Shown one piece after another: positions 8,169 through 17,586 of a DNA stretch of 43,498 nucleotides (position 1 is its first letter; each line of letters opens with the position of its first letter). The stretch comes from Rubripirellula sp. (lineage in GTDB: Bacteria; Planctomycetota; Planctomycetia; Pirellulales; Pirellulaceae). The notes beneath the pieces were generated by a model. It was not told the origin of the DNA, searched no databases, and saw only the letters and a list, made by a program, of their open reading frames with translations. A program made the translations under genes and the position numbers. The stretch covers positions 1-43,498 of the forward strand of contig JAPKCI010000030.1 in the NCBI GenBank assembly GCA_028823035.1. The letters are read 5' to 3'.

Positions 8169-9662
8169 GTGTCGAACGTCGGTCATTCATCCAGTCCCCT
8201 TCAAGCCGCGGCCGAACCAATGCTCACCCAGCAGGGGGCCGTTGCAACGGCCGGCGATAATATCTCGCGAGATCCGTACAGTCGCAACGAATCGGGAATA
8301 CGCGAGCCGCCCACCAGTATTTGGGGAAGTCTACGCTATCTCGGCCCCGGGTTCATTTTGTCCGCGTCGATTGTGGGTTCAGGTGAACTGATTGCTACCA
8401 CCATCGTGGGCGCAGAGGCGGGATTCATGCTGATGTGGTTCATTATCTTCAGTTGCCTCGTGAAAGTCACGGTTCAAATTGAATTTGGTAAGCATGCGAT
8501 CTGTTCGGGTGAATCAACGATGGCTTCACTCAACAGTTTACCTGGCCCGCGGTTGGGGCACGCGAATTGGTCCATATGGCTATGGCTCTTGTTGATGCTT
8601 GGCAAGATGGTTCAGGTGGGAGGAATTATTGGTGCGGTGGTATTGGCAATTGGTGAGTTTGTTCCTGCGCTGAACACCACTGACAACTTTCTTATGTTTT
8701 CCCTTGTGACCTACTTGGTGGCTGTCTCGGTGTCGTTGCTGGTTTTCCGCGGGTACTACCAGCTGATCGAGAAAGCGTCCTTGATCATGATTGGTGTTTT
8801 TACGCTGTTTACCATCGCTTCGCTCTGTGCTTTGCAAACGACAGAGTTTGCTATTTCGGTCAATGAATTTGCCTCAGGACTGATCCCTAGTATTCCACCG
8901 GAAGCGGTCGTCTTGATAGCGATTGGAGCGTTCGGAATCACTGGCGTCGGTGGTGATGAAATCATGGCCTACAACTACTGGCTACTTGAGAAGGGATATG
9001 CCTCCTATGCGGGGCCCTGCAATGATTCTGTTGAGTGGGAAAATCGGGCCAAAGGTTGGATTCGTATCATGTATCTGGATGCGATGTTGGCGATGCTTGC
9101 CTATACACTGATGACGGTAATGTTCTATCTGCTGGGTGCGGCGGTTTTGAATCGACAGGGCATGGTGCCAGAGAACACAGAATTGATCAGTACACTCGGA
9201 GCGATGTACACTGACTCGCTTGGTCCTTGGGCAAAGTCGGTTTTCGTGGTCGGAGCTTTCGTGGTGCTCTATTCCACGCTCTTTGCGGCACTTGCAGCCT
9301 GGACCAGAATGTTTTCTGATGCTTTTGCACGGATAGGTTTATTTGATTTTGGGGATGAGGTGAAGCGTCGCCAATGTATCGCTATCTGTGCGTGGATCAT
9401 TCCCGCCATCTGGGCCAGCCTTTTTCTTTTCCTGGAACAACCAGCTTTGATGATTGTGCTGGGTGGTATTCCAACGGTCGTTATTCTTGTAATTGTGGTG
9501 TTCGCGGCATTGTACTTTCGTTACCGTCGTCTGAACTATCGGATGCTACCGACGGTCAAGTACGATATCGCCTTATGGATAAGTTCGATTGCGATCGCGA
9601 TGGTCGCCGGTCTTCTCGGATACAAGCTTGTTCAGAGTTTACTAGACTGGTTCTTGCCTTGA
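8169..9662 (+). CDS. Nramp-related divalent metal transporter (divergent subfamily)
   Basis: Protein of 497 residues with about 11-12 predicted transmembrane helices and the general Nramp pattern. TM1 reads GPGFILSASIVGSGELIATT and TM6 reads AIGAFGITGVGGDEIMAYNY. In classical Nramp proteins TM1 carries DPGN and TM6 carries MPH, which bind the metal; here they are GSGE and GGDE. This placement matches a large bacterial subfamily annotated as Nramp family, and the actual substrate (Mn, Fe, Mg or something else) cannot be told. The start was taken as GTG 8169, which has AAGGGA about 10 bases upstream; ATG 8220 is an alternative. Stands alone, 69 bases before an oxidoreductase gene. Confidence 0.82.
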   Translation: MSNVGHSSSPLQAAAEPMLTQQGAVATAGDNISRDPYSRNESGIREPPTSIWGSLRYLGPGFILSASIVGSGELIATTIVGAEAGFMLMWFIIFSCLVKVTVQIEFGKHAICSGESTMASLNSLPGPRLGHANWSIWLWLLLMLGKMVQVGGIIGAVVLAIGEFVPALNTTDNFLMFSLVTYLVAVSVSLLVFRGYYQLIEKASLIMIGVFTLFTIASLCALQTTEFAISVNEFASGLIPSIPPEAVVLIAIGAFGITGVGGDEIMAYNYWLLEKGYASYAGPCNDSVEWENRAKGWIRIMYLDAMLAMLAYTLMTVMFYLLGAAVLNRQGMVPENTELISTLGAMYTDSLGPWAKSVFVVGAFVVLYSTLFAALAAWTRMFSDAFARIGLFDFGDEVKRRQCIAICAWIIPAIWASLFLFLEQPALMIVLGGIPTVVILVIVVFAALYFRYRRLNYRMLPTVKYDIALWISSIAIAMVAGLLGYKLVQSLLDWFLP

Positions 9663-9731
9663 TTCGAATCGTAGAGATGAATTCGGATTCCGAACCCGTC
9701 CGACCATCGATTCTGATAACTGCTTCACCCT

Positions 9732-10748
9732 ATGACTGACTCAGACAAGAATACACGTTTTGGCGTGATTGGTACCGGACGAATCACACGGCGTCTGGTT
9801 GCCGATCTGCAGTCGACCGATGGTGTGGAAGTGACAGCGATTGCCAGTCGCACCTCGGAGCGAGCACGCTGGTATGCGGACCAATATGGGATAGCAGCAG
9901 CCGTCGAAGGCTATCAGTCCTTACTGCAACGGGATGATGTCGACGCGGTTTACATTTCGTTGCCACCTTCGATGCATGCGGAGTGGTCGATCGCTTCAGC
10001 CGAACATGGTTTGCATGTGTTGTGTGAGAAACCACTGGCGATGTCAGCCAAACAGGCATCTTCTATCGACTTGGCGTGTCAGAGTCATGGTGTCCGTTGG
10101 CTGGACGCGACAGGATGGTTGCATCATCCTCGGACGACCGCTTTGCGTGACTGGATTCGCGATGGTCGACTGGGCCAAGTCGGGCATGTCAGTGCCGCGG
10201 TGTCTTTTTACCAGCCATTCCAGTCCGGTGATCACCGATTGGATAAGGCCTTGGGCGGCGGGTGCGTGCTGGATCTGGGCTGGTACGTTTGCGGTTTGGT
10301 GCGGTTTGCTTCTCAAAAGCTTCCCCTTGAAGTTGCTGCTGATGTGGTGATCCGCGAAGGAGTTCCACAGCGTTTAACGGCGATGTTGTGGTTGGCGGAC
10401 GGTGTCACTGCGACGGTTTCCTGCGGTTACGACACCGCGACACGCAAGTGGTTCGAGGTCGCAGGCACCACGGCTTCATTGATTTGTGATGATTTCACTC
10501 GTCCTTGGGCTGAACGTCCAACGCGGTGCTGGATCCATGATGCCTCGGGCAAGGTTGAGGGACACACTTTCGAGGGCAGTCAGGAACGAGCCATGATTTC
10601 TCGTTTGGTCAGCGGGCAGCCTTTGGCGGAATGGCAGCAGGCAGCGATCGACACTCATCTCATCCTGGATGCCATCGGGGATTCCATTACAGAGGGTGGA
10701 CGCCGCGTGGCAGTCAGGCAAATCGTGGAAGAGCGGCCTGTCGACTAG
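9732..10748 (+). CDS. Gfo/Idh/MocA-family NAD(P)-dependent oxidoreductase
   Basis: Protein of 338 residues. The N-terminal Rossmann fold shows GVIGTGRITRRL (about 11-22), followed by TAIASRTSERA at the second strand. The family catalytic motif CEKPLA at about 99-104 contains the conserved Lys. The C-terminal alpha/beta domain includes GGGCVLDLGWY, a typical substrate-pocket signature. Length and order are normal for sugar or inositol dehydrogenases of this family. The substrate is unknown. ATG 9732 has no strong Shine-Dalgarno. The gene follows the Nramp-like gene by 69 bases and may be read with it. Confidence 0.9.
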   Translation: MTDSDKNTRFGVIGTGRITRRLVADLQSTDGVEVTAIASRTSERARWYADQYGIAAAVEGYQSLLQRDDVDAVYISLPPSMHAEWSIASAEHGLHVLCEKPLAMSAKQASSIDLACQSHGVRWLDATGWLHHPRTTALRDWIRDGRLGQVGHVSAAVSFYQPFQSGDHRLDKALGGGCVLDLGWYVCGLVRFASQKLPLEVAADVVIREGVPQRLTAMLWLADGVTATVSCGYDTATRKWFEVAGTTASLICDDFTRPWAERPTRCWIHDASGKVEGHTFEGSQERAMISRLVSGQPLAEWQQAAIDTHLILDAIGDSITEGGRRVAVRQIVEERPVD

Positions 10749-10846
10749 GCTGCTACAATGGATTGTGAAAAGAATCGTGTTTGCTGAGTTCGCTGAACGA
10801 AACTGCATCTTAGGGTGGCGAATGCTAGGAAATGTCGTGTGAAATC

Positions 10847-10867
10847 TCCTTTCCGCCCGGGAAAGGA
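10847..10867 (+). terminator. Perfect 8-bp hairpin in intergenic region
   Basis: Arms TCCTTTCC (10847-10854) and GGAAAGGA (10860-10867) enclose a 5-base loop GCCCG. The stem lies 99 bases after the oxidoreductase stop. A short T-run follows only some 10 bases later, so it is a weak candidate for an intrinsic terminator. It could equally be a leader structure of the next gene. Confidence 0.35.
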
Positions 10868-10966
10868 AGCCTGTGGTCCTTTTGTTATGCGGGAGACTCA
10901 AGATTAGGCTGTGGTTTGCGAATTCCTCAGCAACAGTAGGCATCCTCCAATCTAGGCTCGATCCCC

Positions 10967-12652
10967 ATGAGCAACCTTAAGAAAATAGCGAGTGCCAGCC
11001 TGCGTTGGAGTTGGCTTGCATTGCTGGTGTTATTTGCCTTTGGCTATTTGGTATCCGGTTTGTCGGAGCAAGCCAGACGTGGTAAACGCAGGTCTTCTGC
11101 TGATTCAGAATCGCGGCCCATTGCCAACGCCGTGCATGGGGAGACCCGCGGATCGGTTGAGCAGATTGACGAAGACTGGAATCGATCGCTCACGAGTTTG
11201 GGGCTGGAGCGTGCTGATTCCGCTAACTGGCTTGCGGTATGCCGCCGGCTTTCTCTGGCGTTGGTTGGCAATGGTCTGTCGCTTGAAGAGATTCGCGTCT
11301 TGGAGCAATTGGAAGAGCCACAGCGTGAGCGTGTGCATCTGGAAAACCTGTTGGGTGATCCGCGTTTCCATCACTACTGGGCTGAACGCTGGAGTCGCTT
11401 TTTAGTGGGAACCGATGGTGGGCAATTCATTCTCTATCGTCGCCGTAGGTTCCGGATCTGGTTAGCAGAGGTATTCGCCGTTAATGAACGCTACGATCGA
11501 TTGGTTCGGGAGTTGTTAACGGCCGAGGGGCTCGGGACCGACAAGCCACAGGTCAATTTTCTGACCGCGACTTTCGACAGTAATGATGGTAGTGCCGATC
11601 CAATTCGACTGGCAGCTCGAACGTCTCGCGTATTCCTTGGGTTGAGGATTGATTGTCTGCAATGCCACAACGATTTCCTCGGAAACGTCAACCTTGGTGA
11701 TGCAGACAATCCGCGAGAAGGATTGCAGACTGACTTTCACCAGCTCGCTGCCTTTTTTACCAGTGCCAAGACCAGCGGGTTGCAGGGCGTGCGGAATGGC
11801 GAGGTTGATTACTCATACAAGTACTTGGATGAGGAACAGGAAACCGATGTTGAAGCGAGTGTCCCGTTTCTTCCAGAACTGTTGCCCGAGAATGGCGAGC
11901 CTCGTCAACGTTTGGCTACCTGGGTCACGCATCCCAGGAACCAGCAGGCAGCCCGTGCGGCAGTAAGCCATGTTTGGGCTTTAATGTTTGGTCGACCGAT
12001 GGGGGATGCCGTCGACAATCTTCCGCTGGATGAACCCTGCCATCCCATGTTGAACACGTTGGCAGAGGATTTCGTCTCGCATGGTTTCAATCTGAGAAGG
12101 CTGATTCGTGTGATTGCGGCTTCCCAAGCGTTTCGTGTTGATAGCCGAGCCGAATTCGAGATCACACCCGAACACGAGCATGCTTTTGCCGTGTTTCCTC
12201 TGGTGCGTCTCAGGCCCGAACAGGTCGCGGGATCGATCATTCAGGCAGCACGTATCAAAAAAACAGATCGTGATTCGTCCTTGTTTCTGCAGTTGATTAC
12301 GCTGACTGGGGCGAATGACTTTGTCACCCAATATGGTGATATCGGTGAAGATGAATTCAATAGCGACAGTATCACCATCACACAGCGACTGCTGATGATG
12401 AATGGAAATTTGTTGGGCGATTTGGTGGATTTTAATCCGTTGCTGAACACGTCAGCGCACGTTGGCATGTTCGCACGTGACAGCTCGCACGTGGTTGAAA
12501 CGGTCTATTTGTGCGCTCTCAATCGCTATCCGACGACAGTCGAAAAACAGCATTTTGTTTCCAGAATCGATTGCACGGAGAATTCGAGTGAAGCAATCGA
12601 AGACCTGCTCTGGGTCTTGCTCAATAGCAGTGAACTTGCATGGAATCATTAA
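10967..12652 (+). CDS. DUF1549/DUF1553 domain planctomycete protein (short form)
   Basis: Protein of 561 residues. An N-terminal transmembrane segment (WSWLALLVLFAFGYLVSGL) anchors it. The DUF1549 part spans roughly residues 70-270 (LENLLGDPRFHHYWAERWSR) and holds a CLQCH heme-like motif at about 230-234. DUF1553 begins near ATWVTHPRNQQAARAAVSHV (about 312 onward) and includes RLIRVIAASQAFR. Many relatives carry an N-terminal cytochrome-like CxxCH domain and are longer; that domain is missing here. It is followed after 16 bases by the DUF1501 gene, the usual partner, so the two are almost certainly an operon. Their function is not established; a cell-surface or periplasmic complex is commonly assumed. 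Confidence 0.9.
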   Translation: MSNLKKIASASLRWSWLALLVLFAFGYLVSGLSEQARRGKRRSSADSESRPIANAVHGETRGSVEQIDEDWNRSLTSLGLERADSANWLAVCRRLSLALVGNGLSLEEIRVLEQLEEPQRERVHLENLLGDPRFHHYWAERWSRFLVGTDGGQFILYRRRRFRIWLAEVFAVNERYDRLVRELLTAEGLGTDKPQVNFLTATFDSNDGSADPIRLAARTSRVFLGLRIDCLQCHNDFLGNVNLGDADNPREGLQTDFHQLAAFFTSAKTSGLQGVRNGEVDYSYKYLDEEQETDVEASVPFLPELLPENGEPRQRLATWVTHPRNQQAARAAVSHVWALMFGRPMGDAVDNLPLDEPCHPMLNTLAEDFVSHGFNLRRLIRVIAASQAFRVDSRAEFEITPEHEHAFAVFPLVRLRPEQVAGSIIQAARIKKTDRDSSLFLQLITLTGANDFVTQYGDIGEDEFNSDSITITQRLLMMNGNLLGDLVDFNPLLNTSAHVGMFARDSSHVVETVYLCALNRYPTTVEKQHFVSRIDCTENSSEAIEDLLWVLLNSSELAWNH

Positions 12653-12668
12653 CTCTCAGGTAATAGCG

Positions 12669-13997
12669 ATGGCAATTTTAGACCAATCGAATTCCAGTCG
12701 GTTATGTGATGTTCAATCACATTTATCGCGTCGAACCCTGCTCGGAGCCGGAGCCGGAGGTCTGATGATGTCGGCGATTGCTCGGCGGTTGGCTTGGGCG
12801 GACGATCAGGGCGTGACTGATCCCGCGAGGCCCAAAAGCGTGATCTTGTTGTGGCTGGAGGGTGGACCCAGTCAGTTGGAAACCTTTGATCCGCATCCAG
12901 GTGGGGTTTACGGCGGTGATACGGCAACAATTGGCACGTCCGTTAAAGGTTTGGACATCGCTGATCTGTTGCCACGTACAGCAGAGCAAATGCATCTGGC
13001 TTCGCTGGTTCGGAGTGTTACCAGCAAGGAAGGTGATCACGAGCGTGCCGTTTACAATATCAAAACCGGTTACCGACCCGATCCCACGCTGAAACATCCG
13101 TCGCTGGGCGCTGTGCTCTGTCATGCCGATCAGGCTGGTGCGGATATTCCCCGGCACATTTCAATCGTGCCTGGCAATTCACCGGGGCGTGGTGGCTATC
13201 TGGGAGCAGCTTATGATGCCTTCAAAATTTATGATCCCGCGCGACCTGTTCCTGATATTCGCCGGTCTGTCGCGGAAGCTCGCTTCGATCAAAGAGTGAC
13301 GGATCTTTACGACGTGGTAGAGAGTGAGTTCCGCAGGGGAAGATTAAAACAGGTAGAGAAGACAAGAACGCTGCATCAAACAGCGACCAACGCTGCTCTC
13401 AATATGATGTCGAGCGAACAACTGGATGCCTTCGATGTGTCAGTGGAGCCGGAAGAAGTACTCGAGTCTTTTGGAGACACCGCTTTTGGTCGTGGTGCGC
13501 TTGCCGCATCACGTCTCATTGAAGTCGGGGCACGCTGTGTTGAGGTCACGTTGGGGGGCTGGGACTCGCACTTGACGAACCATTCGTTGCAGTCGTCGGC
13601 TTGTGAAAAACTCGACCCTGCCTTGGCTGCCCTGCTGAAACGACTGGAAGAGCGGGACTTGCTCGATTCAACACTCGTCGTTTGTGGCGGCGAGTTCGGA
13701 CGCACTCCAGGCATCAATCCTGCCGAGGGCCGAGATCATTGGCCACATGGGTTTTCAACACTATTAGCCGGTTGCGGGATTCGAAAAGGGGCCGTTCACG
13801 GTGCTACTGCGGCAAACCCCAAACTGAATTCCGATGATCCACTTGCCGATATCGTTGACCCTGTCACCGTTGCTGATCTGCATGCAACGGTTCTGACCTC
13901 ACTCGGCGTCGACTATCAAGAAGAATTGGAGACGCCGGTTGGACGCCCCATGAAACGTTGTGAGGGGAAGCCAATCCAGTCAATCCTGGATGCCTGA
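12669..13997 (+). CDS. DUF1501 protein with Tat-type signal
   Basis: Protein of 442 residues from ATG 12669, which has AGGTAA 8 bases upstream. The N-terminus LSRRTLLGAGAGGLMMSAIA has twin arginines and a hydrophobic stretch, consistent with Tat export. The family core is recognisable: SVILLWLEGGPSQLETFDPH (about 55-74), GGWDSHLTNH, and the C-terminal GGEFGRTPGIN followed by GRDHWPHGFS. DUF1501 proteins are relatives of the alkaline phosphatase/sulfatase superfamily and pair with DUF1549/DUF1553 proteins in planctomycetes. The longer upstream frame beginning at 12462 overlaps the previous gene and is rejected. Confidence 0.93.
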   Translation: MAILDQSNSSRLCDVQSHLSRRTLLGAGAGGLMMSAIARRLAWADDQGVTDPARPKSVILLWLEGGPSQLETFDPHPGGVYGGDTATIGTSVKGLDIADLLPRTAEQMHLASLVRSVTSKEGDHERAVYNIKTGYRPDPTLKHPSLGAVLCHADQAGADIPRHISIVPGNSPGRGGYLGAAYDAFKIYDPARPVPDIRRSVAEARFDQRVTDLYDVVESEFRRGRLKQVEKTRTLHQTATNAALNMMSSEQLDAFDVSVEPEEVLESFGDTAFGRGALAASRLIEVGARCVEVTLGGWDSHLTNHSLQSSACEKLDPALAALLKRLEERDLLDSTLVVCGGEFGRTPGINPAEGRDHWPHGFSTLLAGCGIRKGAVHGATAANPKLNSDDPLADIVDPVTVADLHATVLTSLGVDYQEELETPVGRPMKRCEGKPIQSILDA

Positions 13998-14247
13998 CGC
14001 CGCGTGTGTTCGAGACCGTGATGATGTCGGTGTTCGACGCTCTTTTTCCTTCATTCAACATGCAAGGCACGCAGTGAATGTGCCGAGAAACCGATGTTCT
14101 TTGGGGAATCTACCTTCGTCATCGGACAACCGTTTCTGGATCCCTCTTTGATGAAATCTATCTCAGTGCGTGACGAGGTGGTAAGTTAGCGATTTGGTGG
14201 GGTCGATTGAACGGGTTTGTAAATGAAGTTGGGGAGTGTCTGCCTTG

Positions 14248-16125
14248 ATGAAAATGATTTGGTGTTGCCTTTTGATGTTGCCATCTGTCGCCGCAGCTCA
14301 GGATCTGAGTTGGCCTGATCCGGTTGCCAATCACGTTGTTCCCCAGCAGAGCACGGCAGTGACCCATGGGCCTGTTTTGGGTGATTTGACCAAAGACTCC
14401 ATTCGCGTTTGGCTGCGAGCGGATTCTGAGATCGAATTTGAGGTGCTCACTCGTCCCAATCGTCCACCCTTTGATGTTGCCAAGGTAAGTCGGGGACGGA
14501 CAGTTCCAGGAGAAGATTTTACGGGGTATGTCCAAGTCGACGGGTTGGTGCCCAATACGGAGTACGCTTACGCGGTTCGTGTTGATGGTGAGATCATTGA
14601 TTTGCGTTCGGGATTCAAGGATCCGTGGCCTAGCTTTCGCACATTACCGGATCATGAGAGCTATGCGCATCCGTTTAATCCCGCAGGGAAATTCAATTTC
14701 AGTTTTTCCATTGGTGCCTGCCAGAGGCAGCGTTCACCCGGGAAAACATATGGGATCTATCCGAGCCCACCAGCGTTCGACACCATCTGGGAGAAGCATC
14801 GCAATCGCGTATCCTTTCATGTGGTTAACGGAGACTACAGTTACGAGGAGACGCTCGATGGTTCATCTGCCGGAATCGAAAATAACTACAAACTTTATCT
14901 GAATCGAGGACGTTCACTGAATCGACTGTTGCGATACGTTCCGATGATGACGATGTACAACGACCACGAGGTCACAGACAATATCGACGGTAGCGGCGAG
15001 GTCGGACTGGGCGACGGCAACTATCTGGTTCGAGATCCAGCGATACGCGTTTGGCAGTATTATGCCGACTGGGCCAACGGTGATCGTCCGCAGCGAGGTC
15101 GTGTTGTCCTTGGGAAAGCAGCTTTTGAGGGTGGCTCGGACATCCTGCATGATCCCGAGGCGGACTTCACAAAGATCGACCTGCAACAGGTCAGCACATT
15201 GCACGTAGGGCCTTTTTTTAAAGGAGTCGCCAAACCGAAATTGATAACCCGTGGTGGCAAGAATGTGGGCGTCTATCGCGTGAAGCGAATCATTGATGCG
15301 ACCCACCTGCAAATTGAACCAGCAGCTCAAGTTTCCAATGAGGCTCCCTATAGCATCGGAACGCATCATTACTTTGATCGAGTGGTGGGCAACTGCCATT
15401 TCCTGTTTCTCGATACCAGGGGCGAAAGAACCAAATTCAAGGGTGTCGATCATGCCGGCGACCCGGATCGACATGTGCTTGGAGACACGCAGAAAAAGTG
15501 GTTTCTTGAGACCGTTCAGAACAGTAAAGCCGAATTCCTGTTCGTGATTTCTCCTGATCCTTGGTTCATTTACCACAGTGCTTATCACGTCCGTGGTGAA
15601 GGCACTGAATCAAAAGGAGATGGCTATTGTGGCTATGTTCATGAGCGGGAAGAGTTGACAGAGGTGCTGGATCAGCTCGAGAAACCGGTGTTGTTGCTGA
15701 CGGGTGATGTTCATCACCCAGTGGCCGCGCAAATCACCGACAACGTTTGGGAATTTCTGGTTTCACCTGTCAATTCGGCTAATCACCCCATCGGCACTGC
15801 AGGGTTGCCTCCGTTGGGAGGTTGGTTTGACAGCGAAGGCCGCACAATCAAAATCAAGTGGCTCGGTGGGTATCCCGATAATGTGCATTATCTGCGGCAA
15901 CGGCATACGGTGTACTCGGTTATTACAGTGAATAACATCGTAAAAGCGGGTAAGCCAAAAGGTGCTGGCTATCAATTTCTGGCCTACGATGCACCCCAGG
16001 TCGTGGTCACATTTTATGATGGTTACAGCGGCGAGATGTTGTATAGCGAGGGTATTTCCACGCTCGATGCAAAGCCTCCACAGCTCCCCGGCGAAAAAAA
16101 GAATCGTTTTGGGCATTGGAAATGA
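14248..16125 (+). CDS. PhoD-like secreted alkaline phosphatase (metallophosphatase)
   Basis: Protein of 625 residues from ATG 14248, which has GGGGAG 11 bases upstream. The signal peptide is MKMIWCCLLMLPSVAAA. An N-terminal Ig/fibronectin-like segment (HGPVLGDLTKDSIRVWLRA) is the PhoD N-terminal domain. The metallophosphatase domain carries VVNGDYSYEE (about 192), YNDHEVTDN (about 236) and LLTGDVHHPVA (about 484), placing the Asp, His and Glu metal ligands of the PhoD family. Homologues hydrolyse phosphomonoesters or diesters. The protein is probably periplasmic or at the surface and could help phosphate scavenging. Two further GTG/TTG starts occur just upstream. An insert at about residues 300-370 (KLITRGGKNVGVYRVKR region) is unlike the core family. 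Confidence 0.88.
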   Translation: MKMIWCCLLMLPSVAAAQDLSWPDPVANHVVPQQSTAVTHGPVLGDLTKDSIRVWLRADSEIEFEVLTRPNRPPFDVAKVSRGRTVPGEDFTGYVQVDGLVPNTEYAYAVRVDGEIIDLRSGFKDPWPSFRTLPDHESYAHPFNPAGKFNFSFSIGACQRQRSPGKTYGIYPSPPAFDTIWEKHRNRVSFHVVNGDYSYEETLDGSSAGIENNYKLYLNRGRSLNRLLRYVPMMTMYNDHEVTDNIDGSGEVGLGDGNYLVRDPAIRVWQYYADWANGDRPQRGRVVLGKAAFEGGSDILHDPEADFTKIDLQQVSTLHVGPFFKGVAKPKLITRGGKNVGVYRVKRIIDATHLQIEPAAQVSNEAPYSIGTHHYFDRVVGNCHFLFLDTRGERTKFKGVDHAGDPDRHVLGDTQKKWFLETVQNSKAEFLFVISPDPWFIYHSAYHVRGEGTESKGDGYCGYVHEREELTEVLDQLEKPVLLLTGDVHHPVAAQITDNVWEFLVSPVNSANHPIGTAGLPPLGGWFDSEGRTIKIKWLGGYPDNVHYLRQRHTVYSVITVNNIVKAGKPKGAGYQFLAYDAPQVVVTFYDGYSGEMLYSEGISTLDAKPPQLPGEKKNRFGHWK

Positions 16126-16218
16126 ACGACGGCTTCAATACACGCCGGCTTGACCATTTCTAAGAGTATTGGGAGTTGTCGCGCCTGTGCCGACATGGAA
16201 CCAACGCAAGAGCATGAC

Positions 16219-17586
16219 ATGAAATACGTTGCATCTTCAACGCTGCCAGTTTCGGTGGAAGAAGCGTTTGCATATCACGAACGCCCGGGTGCGTTGCAAA
16301 GGCTGATCCCGCCCTGGGAGTCTGTCACAATCGAAAGTAGTGACAACAGTCTCGCAGTCGGTAGCCGGGTTGTTCTGAAGACTTCGCTGATGGGAGTACC
16401 CATCAAGTGTGTTGCTAAGCATACAGAATACGATCCGCCGCATTTATTTGCTGACACTCAGCTTTCAGGTCCATTTGCGGTTTGGGATCATCGACATGTC
16501 TTTCAAGCGGCGGGCAGCCAGTCTTTGCTGACGGACGAGATCGATTTTCAGTTGCCGCTTGGGCCTGTTGGCGCCGCACTCGGCAGCGGCGCTGTGTTGG
16601 CAAAAATCGAGTCAATGTTCGCTTACCGACACCGGGTTACGCAGGATGATTTATCGCTTCATGCCGATCATCCAATGTCGAAGAAACGCGTCGCAATTTC
16701 TGGTAGTTCAGGTTTGGTGGGTAACCAACTCGGGGCGATGTTAACTTTGCTCGGGCATCAGGTTGTTCCCATTGTCCGGAAGCGTTCTGATACTCCAGAA
16801 GCCATCGCCGCCTGGTCTGGTGATGCAGATCGATTGTCCGGAACGGATGTGGTTGTCCATCTGGCCGGCAAGAGCATTGCATCTGGTCGGTGGAGCGATG
16901 CAGTCAAACGCGAGATCCGTACGAGCCGCGTCGATAAAACACGATCGCTTTGTGAATCATTGTCACGCTTGGACAGAAAACCCGAAGTGCTGATCTGCGC
17001 CTCAGCGATCGGGATTTATGGTAACCGTGGAAATGAATTGCTTGATGAGTCTTCGTCGATTGGAGATGACTTTCTGGCGGAACTCGCAAGGGATTGGGAA
17101 GCAGCTTGCCAGCCAGCCCTGGATGCCGGGATTCGCGTGGTCAACGCGAGATTCGGGGTGGTGCTGTCGCCGCATGGCGGAGCGCTGAAGAAAATGCTGA
17201 TCCCGGCAAAGTTTGCTGGTGGTGCTTTGGGCGATGGCAAGCAATGGTGGAGTTGGATAGCTCTGGACGATGTTCTGGGGGCGATTTACCACGCCATGGC
17301 CGAACCCGGTTTGTCCGGCCCGGTTAATCTGGTCTCTAAAAATCCTGTCACCAACAGGGACTTTGCAAAGACATTGGGACGGGTCATCGGTCGCCCCGCG
17401 ATTTTTCCGGCATTCGCCTTCATGCTGCGTGCAGCCATGGGAGAGATGGCTGATGCCTTGTTGCTGTCTAGTACACGAGTGGAACCCGGCAAGCTGACTC
17501 AGTCGGGGTACCATTTCCGTTTTGACGATCTCAATGAGTGTCTTCGCTATAGCCTGGGTTACGACCGACTTGAGTCAGTTGAATGA
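16219..17586 (+). CDS. SRPBCC-domain/TIGR01777 NAD-dependent epimerase fusion
   Basis: Protein of 455 residues in two parts. Residues 1-145 are an SRPBCC-type lipid- or ligand-binding domain (VSVEEAFAYHERPGALQRL, typical of cyclase/dehydrase-like proteins). From about residue 155 comes a short-chain epimerase of the TIGR01777 (YfcH/SulA-like) group: RVAISGSSGLVGNQLG is the Rossmann loop, VVVHLAGKSIASGRW follows, and ICASAIGIYGNRG contains the catalytic-type Tyr. Domain order and length fit known fused members. ATG 16219 has an AAGAG about 9 bases upstream; ATG 16195 is possible. The stop overlaps the next start (ATGA), so translation is coupled to the membrane protein. Confidence 0.9.
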   Translation: MKYVASSTLPVSVEEAFAYHERPGALQRLIPPWESVTIESSDNSLAVGSRVVLKTSLMGVPIKCVAKHTEYDPPHLFADTQLSGPFAVWDHRHVFQAAGSQSLLTDEIDFQLPLGPVGAALGSGAVLAKIESMFAYRHRVTQDDLSLHADHPMSKKRVAISGSSGLVGNQLGAMLTLLGHQVVPIVRKRSDTPEAIAAWSGDADRLSGTDVVVHLAGKSIASGRWSDAVKREIRTSRVDKTRSLCESLSRLDRKPEVLICASAIGIYGNRGNELLDESSSIGDDFLAELARDWEAACQPALDAGIRVVNARFGVVLSPHGGALKKMLIPAKFAGGALGDGKQWWSWIALDDVLGAIYHAMAEPGLSGPVNLVSKNPVTNRDFAKTLGRVIGRPAIFPAFAFMLRAAMGEMADALLLSSTRVEPGKLTQSGYHFRFDDLNECLRYSLGYDRLESVE

